From an uncultured Christensenella sp. (lineage in GTDB: Bacteria > Bacillota > Clostridia > Christensenellales > Borkfalkiaceae), in contig CAJUGP010000008.1 of the NCBI GenBank assembly GCA_910586365.1, forward strand, positions 1 through 62,089: a stretch of DNA of 62,089 bases, written 5' to 3'. Within the stretch, counting starts at the first letter, position 1. Each line of letters starts with the position of its first letter. Below the pieces are notes generated by a model, which was not told the origin of the DNA, made no database searches, and was given only the letters and a program-made list of their open reading frames with translations. Shown here one piece after another: positions 56,730-62,089 of the stretch. A program made the position numbers and the translations under genes.

Positions 56730-58979
56730 TTAATTTTTTCCGTAAACGATCAACGCATGACACCCTAATCGCCAATCCGTTCCCCAAGCGGCGTCCGCCT
56801 CTTCCTGCGAGGCAAACCCCGCAAGCACGATCGTTTGCTCGTTTGACGTGTTATAAAAAGCACCCCATTCGACCGACGTCACACTTGCGGGAATGACGAT
56901 ATAAGAATCGCTCCATATGGAAAACGCATGGCGCGCGATTGCCGTAACGCTTTCGGGAATTTCCGCGCCGTTTAACACGCAATATAACGTATTCGTCGCC
57001 GTTTCGATCAAACAGCCGCTCTCCGTCTTAAAACACGCGTTTCCTTCTTCCACCGTAAGCGTCTGTAAAGACGTGTAATCGAATGCACCTTTACCGACGG
57101 TTTTCACACTTGCGGGAATGACAAATTCCTTTATGCCTGTGTAACCGATAAATTGATACCCGACCGATTCGAGCGAAGAAAGCAGTTTGCCGTCGGCGGA
57201 ACGGTTGAACGTGATTGACTTCACATTGCTGTTTCCGTAAAATGCCTCTTTGCCGATGCTTTTCACGCCTGCGGGAATGACGATCGTTTCCGCCGTCAGA
57301 CCGACGTTATAAAACGCTTCGTCACCGATTGCCGTTACGTACTCTGGAATGACGGCGTCCTTTCCGCCGTAACGCAGAACGCCCGTCTGCTTTTCGATAA
57401 TGCACCCCCCGTCTTTTACGAACGTTTCATTCTCTTCCGCGATAACGACCGCCTGCACTGAAATGCGACCGACGCCCCCGTTCGTCAACTCGGTAACGCT
57501 TGCGGGTATTTCAAAATATTCCAAAGCAGTACAATTATAAAACGAACTCAGGTTTAATGTTGTTAACTTACTGTTCGGCGCAAACGTTACGCGATTCAAA
57601 TTTTCGCATTGTTCAAACGCTTTTGATGCAATTTCCGTTATACTTGCGGGAATTTCAACGCTCTCCATGTCCCCCTTGAAAAAAGCCACTTCCCCAATCG
57701 AAGTGACGCCTTCGGGGATGACGGCTGTTTTCGTTCCGTAAAGCAACTTATTCGTCGCCCTTTCGATCAGGCAACCGCTCTGTGCGCGCACATATTGATT
57801 TCCCTTTCCGACCGTGATCTCTTCGAGGGAAGTGCACTCAGAAAACCACAAGGCAACATTATTCAAAAAAGTTTTACTCGGAATCCACGAAGACGGGAAC
57901 GAAACCGACCGCAAAGAGACACATCTTTCTAAAAAACGATGCGATAGCGTCGTTACGCCTTCGGGAATGACAAGGCTTTCCAAAGCCGCACAACGATAAA
58001 AAGCCCTTCCGTCGATTTCTATCAAGCTATTCGGCAAATCGATTTGCCGCAATTTCGAACAACCGTAAAATGCAACGTCCCCGATTTTATAAACGGAACT
58101 TTTGCCGCAGAAAACAACCTCTTCCAAATTTTCACAATTCATAAAAGCTGAATCGGCAACTTCGGTTACGGGCAAACCGTTATAAGATTCGGGAATGTAC
58201 ACCGCGCGCGCGGATTTGCGATAATTTTCTTGAAGAGAAACCCGATAACCCGTTTCATCGTCGTTCAATGCAAAAGCCAATCCCTCGCTGCCCAAGGGAA
58301 GCGCGGCACGCGTTTCAACATGCTCATTATCGTAGCGGCATGTACGCGTCTCCTCGCCCTCTTCGCTTTCCGTCGGCGCTTTCGTCACAACCCATTCATC
58401 CCAACTGTGATTCAGTCTGTTTAGCATCGCATTTTCAACATGCGCGTTGTCGTTCCGGCAATAGCGCGTTTTTTCGCCGAGCTCTTCGCAGGTCGGCGCG
58501 GTCGTCACGATCCAATCGCTCCAATCATGCCCGAGCGCGTCGAGCGGGTTGTTTTCGGTATGCTTTTCATCGCGCAGGCAAACGCGTGTTTCATACCCCG
58601 CCACTCTGCACGTCGGCGCTTTCCCCGTTTCCCATTCGCCCCATTCATGCCCGAGCGCTTTTACCGATTGAAAATCGGAATTTTCGCACGTTTTACAGGA
58701 GCGCGTTTGCGATCCCTCCGTAAGACAGGTTGCGGGCGTAAGCGTTTGCCATTCGTTCCAATCGTGCCCCGTTGCGGGAATAAAACGTTCCTGCATTTTG
58801 TCGGGATCGGTCAGGCATACGCGGACCTGAACGCCTTGTTCTTCGCACGTTGCCTCAACCGTCGTCACCCATTCGCCGTAAGCAAGCTCGTCATCCTTCT
58901 GCGCGCGACCGACTAACCCGCATGCAAGCAAGCCGACCGACGCAAACGATAATACCGCGATCAAACCTTTCTTTTTCAC
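56730..58979 (-). CDS. BspA-type leucine-rich-repeat surface lipoprotein
   Basis: 749 residues. Signal with lipobox LLAC (Cys ~20). Residues ~35-235 hold five repeats of the type W..W....ATC...G..TR.C; the rest is BspA-like LRR (LEEVVFCGKSSVYKIGDVAF, IVIPAGVKSIGKEAFYG). Probably anchored on the cell surface. Promoter spacer carries G9. Confidence 0.9.
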   Translation of the reverse strand: MKKKGLIAVLSFASVGLLACGLVGRAQKDDELAYGEWVTTVEATCEEQGVQVRVCLTDPDKMQERFIPATGHDWNEWQTLTPATCLTEGSQTRSCKTCENSDFQSVKALGHEWGEWETGKAPTCRVAGYETRVCLRDEKHTENNPLDALGHDWSDWIVTTAPTCEELGEKTRYCRNDNAHVENAMLNRLNHSWDEWVVTKAPTESEEGEETRTCRYDNEHVETRAALPLGSEGLAFALNDDETGYRVSLQENYRKSARAVYIPESYNGLPVTEVADSAFMNCENLEEVVFCGKSSVYKIGDVAFYGCSKLRQIDLPNSLIEIDGRAFYRCAALESLVIPEGVTTLSHRFLERCVSLRSVSFPSSWIPSKTFLNNVALWFSECTSLEEITVGKGNQYVRAQSGCLIERATNKLLYGTKTAVIPEGVTSIGEVAFFKGDMESVEIPASITEIASKAFEQCENLNRVTFAPNSKLTTLNLSSFYNCTALEYFEIPASVTELTNGGVGRISVQAVVIAEENETFVKDGGCIIEKQTGVLRYGGKDAVIPEYVTAIGDEAFYNVGLTAETIVIPAGVKSIGKEAFYGNSNVKSITFNRSADGKLLSSLESVGYQFIGYTGIKEFVIPASVKTVGKGAFDYTSLQTLTVEEGNACFKTESGCLIETATNTLYCVLNGAEIPESVTAIARHAFSIWSDSYIVIPASVTSVEWGAFYNTSNEQTIVLAGFASQEEADAAWGTDWRLGCHALIVYGKN

Positions 58980-59013
58980 CGTTTTCGCCCTCCCGTTATA
59001 TTTTTTCAGATAT

Positions 59014-59044
59014 ATTATATCACGTTATACCCCCCCCCTGTCAA
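59014..59044 (-). promoter_or_regulatory. LRR lipoprotein promoter with G9 tract in the spacer
   Basis: TTGACA (59,039-59,044), 19-bp spacer, TATAAT (59,014-59,019); nine consecutive G on the coding strand (59,030-59,038) lie in the spacer. Loss of two bases would give the optimal 17 bp. Confidence 0.75.
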
Positions 59045-59109
59045 TACCTTCGGTAAAATTTGTTTCCGTTGATTTCATTTTCCAACTCGGCAATGCGAGG
59101 TATAACATT

Positions 59110-59460
59110 GCCTCGGAGGCGGCAGCCGTGTCACCCTGAGCGTTACTGTGTCCCCCAACCATGTCACCCTGAGCATAGTCGAAGGGTCTTGCCCTTTCAG
59201 ATTCCTCGACTTCGCTCGGAATGACATTATATGCCGCCCGTGTCACTCTCAGCAGAGTTATGTCACCCTGAGCGCAGTCGAAGGGTCTTGCCCTTTCAGA
59301 TTCCTCGACTTCGCTCGGAATGACATTATATGCCGCCCATATCGCTCTCAGCAGAGCTATGTCACCCTGAGCGCAGTCGAAGGGTCTTCTCCTTTCAGAT
59401 TCCTCGACTTCGCTCGGAATGACAGTATATGCCGCAATGCCAATTTCGCTCGATAGGACA
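59110..59460. repeat. Dispersed-repeat island 4 with 99-bp tandem units (58,980-59,601 has no gene)
   Basis: TGTCACCCTGAGC starts at 59,162, 59,261 and 59,360, exact 99-bp periods. Each unit has two mutually complementary halves: one beginning TGTCACCCTGAGCGCAG, the other ending CTCGGAATGACA. Flanks hold only AT-rich or unremarkable sequence. Confidence 0.9.
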
Positions 59461-59601
59461 TTATGTATCGCCCATATCACTGGAAGGACAACTTCACCCG
59501 TAAAAACAATACGCGCTCTTTTTTTCTGTCACCTATCCCCCGAAACGAAAAGCCGCCGTGTTATAATCATAACGCGACGGGTACTCGGAGGTATTCTTTT
59601 T

Positions 59602-60141
59602 ATGGACGCTTTACGGTACTTAAGCGTGCTGCGCCTTTACGGCGCGGACGTGCTGCTGCTCGCCGCGGCGGTGACCCTCGTCACGTCGCTGCTCAAAAAG
59701 ACGGCGCTCAAACGCGCAAGCAAAAAACTGTTCGTTTTTCTCCCTTATATCTTGGGGATCGCGCTTTACTGCGCTTACCGCATGCTCGCCACGCTGAGCG
59801 TGTGCCCCATAACGGAAGAATGGTGCGAAACGCTGCAAAACGGCGTGGCGGTCGGCAGCGCCGCAACGCTTTACTACGTGGTATACGAACAGTTTTTCCG
59901 CAACAAAACGGACGGCGCAACCGCCGTTTTAACGCCGCTGCTCGAAGGGATCGTTCCCGATGAACACGTGGAAGAGCTTGCGCGCATCTTACTCGCGGAA
60001 TGCAAACAGACCACACAGGAAGAACGCGCGCGGTTCGTTCAGGAAACGCTGTCGCGTTACGACTGTCCGCTCGGCGAAAACGAACGCGCGGTTTACTGCA
60101 ACCTCGTCGCGTCGTATCTTGCCGCCTTTCGCGCGGAATAA
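59602..60141 (+). CDS. Membrane protein of unknown function
   Basis: 179 residues from ATG 59,602 with GGAGG upstream. Two or three TM helices in the N-terminal half (VLLLAAAVTLVTSLL, FVFLPYILGIALYC) and a helical cytoplasmic C-terminal half (EEERARFVQETLSRYDCPLG-type). A TATAAT at 59,562 may be its -10. No family recognised. Confidence 0.65.
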   Translation: MDALRYLSVLRLYGADVLLLAAAVTLVTSLLKKTALKRASKKLFVFLPYILGIALYCAYRMLATLSVCPITEEWCETLQNGVAVGSAATLYYVVYEQFFRNKTDGATAVLTPLLEGIVPDEHVEELARILLAECKQTTQEERARFVQETLSRYDCPLGENERAVYCNLVASYLAAFRAE

Positions 60142-60147
60142 CCGTCT

Positions 60148-60180
60148 TTTCCTCTCCGCTTCACGCGGAGAGGTTTTTTA
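60148..60180. terminator. Terminator between the unknown membrane gene and hpt
   Basis: CCTCTCCGC ttcac GCGGAGAGG followed by six T. Confidence 0.9.
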
Positions 60181-60717
60181 TTTTTCGTAAACGGAACGTT
60201 TGAGAATGCCCACGTACGGAAGATTGCGGTACTGCTGCGCATAATCAAGCCCGTAGCCGACGATAAATTCGTTGCCCACCTCGAAGCAGGAATAATCGGC
60301 TTTGACATCGACCTGTCTGCGCGAAGGCTTATCGAGCAGAGTAACGACGGTGAACGATTTTGCGCCGCGTCCTTCGAGGAGCGCGCGCATTTTCACGAGC
60401 GTATGCCCCGAATCGACGATATCTTCCACGAGCAAAACGTCGCGCCCTTCGACGGGAGCGGCAAGATCCATAACGATCTTTGGCACGCCCGAGCTCTGCG
60501 ACGAAGCGCCGTAAGAAGTCATCGTCATAAAATCCATTTGCACAGGCGTGTTCATGGCGCGCACTAAATCGCAGAAAAAGATCACGCTGCCCTTCAACAC
60601 GCTAACGGCAAGCGGCATCGCGCCTTGATACCGTTCGTCGAGCCAGGCGGCGCATTTTTTCACTTCGCGCGCAATGTCGTCCTCGGTAAACAGAATTGTT
60701 TCCACGTCTTTGTTCAT
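60178..60717 (-). CDS. hpt: Hypoxanthine phosphoribosyltransferase
   Basis: 179 residues from ATG 60,717 with AGGAGA upstream. PRTase motif VLLVEDIVDSGHTL and loop region FFCDLVRAMN; C-terminal YCSFEVGNEFIVGYGLDY-type. Salvages hypoxanthine/guanine. Follows tilS, as is common. Confidence 0.95.
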   Translation of the reverse strand: MNKDVETILFTEDDIAREVKKCAAWLDERYQGAMPLAVSVLKGSVIFFCDLVRAMNTPVQMDFMTMTSYGASSQSSGVPKIVMDLAAPVEGRDVLLVEDIVDSGHTLVKMRALLEGRGAKSFTVVTLLDKPSRRQVDVKADYSCFEVGNEFIVGYGLDYAQQYRNLPYVGILKRSVYEK

Positions 60718-60731
60718 AAATTTCTCCTTTG

Positions 60732-62018
60732 TTATAACGGTTCTATGGTATGATCGCGGCAAACAAGATAACCATGCCGCACCGTTTTCTCCGTAAGTTT
60801 CACCGCGTCGGAAATCTCCAAGCCGATCACAGCAAGGATTTCGTTTTCGTACGCCAACAGCGGCAGTCCGCGCCCGATCCGCGCGGGAATTTTTTTATCG
60901 GTCAAATATTTTTTCAGCGTCTTTTTTTGTCCCGAAAACGGCGTGATAACGTCCCCTTCCCGCCGCGCGCGGATCACGCTGCCGCACGGAACGGCGTCCC
61001 AATCGAAACGCAAACCCTCTTCGCAAACGCCTTCCCCTGCGGTTACGGCATAATCGCCGAACAAGAACGTGCCGCACGCAAACGGGATTTCGCCGTTCGA
61101 AGCTTGCTGCGGACGGTAAAAAATAATTTCGTCTTGCTCGCGAATCGCCATGATTCCGTTCGGCAGACAAATCTTTTTTCCGCTTTGCAACGCGCGCAAG
61201 GCGGCGATCTCGCCGAGCAGCGCCTGCGTGTAATCGCGTTCCGCCCCCATTCGCTTTAACGCTAGCACGGCGGCGCGGTAAAAAATCGGATCGGGCAAAT
61301 CGGCGACAAGCCGCAACTCCTCTTCGCCGCGGAGAGCGGCGGCGGCAAGCGATTGCAGATAGTCGTCGTCTTTCGCCGCAAGCCGCGCAAACGCAACCAA
61401 ATTTCGTTTCGCCCCCGAAACGCACGCTTCAAGCCGCGGCAAAACCGTATGCCGCAATGCGTTGCGCGTATACGCGGTATCTTCGTTGCTTGCGTCCTCC
61501 GTATATTTTAATCCGTGTTCCGCAAGATACGTTCGGATTTCCGCACGCCCGACGTTCAAAAGCGGACGAGCGTATTGCTCGGAAAAAACCTTCATCCCCG
61601 CTAAGGACGTGCCGCGCGCCAAGCGAAAGAGCACCGTTTCGGCATAATCGTCGCGGTGGTGCGCCGTCGCAATCAAATCCGCTTTTCCTTCTTTCAGAAC
61701 GGCATCGAAACATTCGCGCCGAAACATACGCCCCGCCTCTTCCAATCCGATTTTATGCTGCGCGGCGAAAGAAGGAACGTCGCGGCGGAAAATAAAAAGC
61801 GGAACGTTCCAACGGGCGCAAAGCTCTTCCGCAAACCGTAAATCGGCAAGCGACTGCGCGCCGCGAATGCCGTGCTCGCATGTAAGCGCGGTGAGCGTGA
61901 TCGCATTCTCCTGCGCGCCGCAAAAAAAATGGTGCAGCAGGCATACGGAATCTGCCCCGCCCGAAAGCGCCACGCAAACGCGTTTGCCGCGGAATTGTTC
62001 CAAAGAAAAAAGCGACAT
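60732..62018 (-). CDS. tilS: tRNA(Ile)-lysidine synthase
   Basis: 428 residues. PP-loop VALSGGADSVCLLHHF, HHRDDYAETVLFRLARGTSL, and a C-terminal TilS domain. Modifies C34 of tRNA-Ile(CAU). The ATG at 62,018 lies within about three bases of the predicted transcription start. Confidence 0.95.
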   Translation of the reverse strand: MSLFSLEQFRGKRVCVALSGGADSVCLLHHFFCGAQENAITLTALTCEHGIRGAQSLADLRFAEELCARWNVPLFIFRRDVPSFAAQHKIGLEEAGRMFRRECFDAVLKEGKADLIATAHHRDDYAETVLFRLARGTSLAGMKVFSEQYARPLLNVGRAEIRTYLAEHGLKYTEDASNEDTAYTRNALRHTVLPRLEACVSGAKRNLVAFARLAAKDDDYLQSLAAAALRGEEELRLVADLPDPIFYRAAVLALKRMGAERDYTQALLGEIAALRALQSGKKICLPNGIMAIREQDEIIFYRPQQASNGEIPFACGTFLFGDYAVTAGEGVCEEGLRFDWDAVPCGSVIRARREGDVITPFSGQKKTLKKYLTDKKIPARIGRGLPLLAYENEILAVIGLEISDAVKLTEKTVRHGYLVCRDHTIEPL

Positions 62019-62027
62019 TGTGCATTC

Positions 62028-62056
62028 AGTATAACATTTTTTCCCAAAGAATGCAA
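62028..62056 (-). promoter_or_regulatory. tilS promoter
   Basis: TTGCAT (62,051-62,056), 17 bp, TATACT (62,028-62,033); predicted start ~62,020-62,022. No RBS is visible. Confidence 0.7.
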
Positions 62057-62089
62057 CGATGAAAATAATTTTTAAGAAAAAATTTTTAT

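Noticed and set aside
34105..59460. Insertion sequences within the repeat islands
   Set aside because: No transposase frame or clear terminal inverted repeats with target duplications; only short non-coding repeats.
59025..59480. 151-codon frame with 33-residue repeats (SEVEESERARPFDCAQGD)
   Set aside because: Caused by the 99-bp tandem repeat; no RBS or homologous fold; composition of repeat DNA.
1..62089. tRNA or rRNA genes
   Set aside because: No clover-leaf with CCA-type ends or rRNA motifs recognised in gene-free stretches; a tRNAscan run would settle this.

Overview
The window is chromosomal DNA of a low-to-middle GC Bacillota, most likely an uncultured gut Clostridia. The main evidence is the six-cysteine SCIFF peptide with its radical-SAM maturase beside yajC, secD, secF, recJ and relA, a gene order typical of Clostridia. 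A more precise taxon (for example Christensenellales) would be a guess. Positions 1 to about 31,050 are a tailed-phage prophage whose left end lies outside the window. The remainder is core chromosome interrupted by four islands of dispersed repeats.

Prophage, read from its right end. The integrase (29,737-30,906) ends next to lon. The lysogeny switch (28,454-29,303) has a LexA/CI-like repressor and divergent promoters. Leftward early genes include an ERF recombinase, a replisome-organizer-like protein with a possible origin, a cytosine methyltransferase and SSB. An ArpU-like regulator at 22.4-22.8 kb precedes the leftward head genes: terminase small and large subunits, portal, minor capsid, scaffold-like protein, major capsid, connectors. 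Rightward tail-fibre and membrane genes (3-6,591) converge on this arm at 6.5-7.8 kb. No tape measure or endolysin is visible.

The most notable feature is a set of small two-gene cassettes between the prophage structural genes. Four leftward cassettes each carry a protein with a shared N-terminal module (DESKHPRD..GKFTDG...YPQYLAR.N.HEGR, divergent in one), a variable C-terminal domain, an overlapping small partner gene and a terminator. A fifth module protein sits in the tail-fibre arm without a protein partner. At least two C-terminal domains resemble phage-borne BECR-type nuclease or toxin domains, and one partner resembles the CPCC immunity family. In three cassettes a promoter-like sequence overlaps the toxin start codon, so its RNA would encode only the partner. 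I infer a family of phage-carried toxin-immunity morons with immunity-only expression in the lysogen. A further insertion at 13.1-15.7 kb holds a divergent operator-controlled switch, a possible antisense RNA, a mini-TnpB and a duplicated accessory gene set.

Chromosome. lon-ysxC is followed by hemZ, an MBL hydrolase, a Sel1-repeat protein, relA, recJ, secF, secD, the SCIFF pair, a TIGR04086-like membrane protein, yajC, tgt, queA, ruvB, ruvA and ruvC on the minus strand. Next come tcdA (plus), fprA-rubredoxin, an NCS2 purine permease, a BspA-type LRR lipoprotein, an unknown membrane protein, hpt and tilS. The permease gene contains a C9 tract and the LRR promoter contains a G9 spacer, which makes both candidates for phase variation. 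The stop codons of hemZ and relA lie inside the same dispersed repeat. I found no rRNA, tRNA or CRISPR array.
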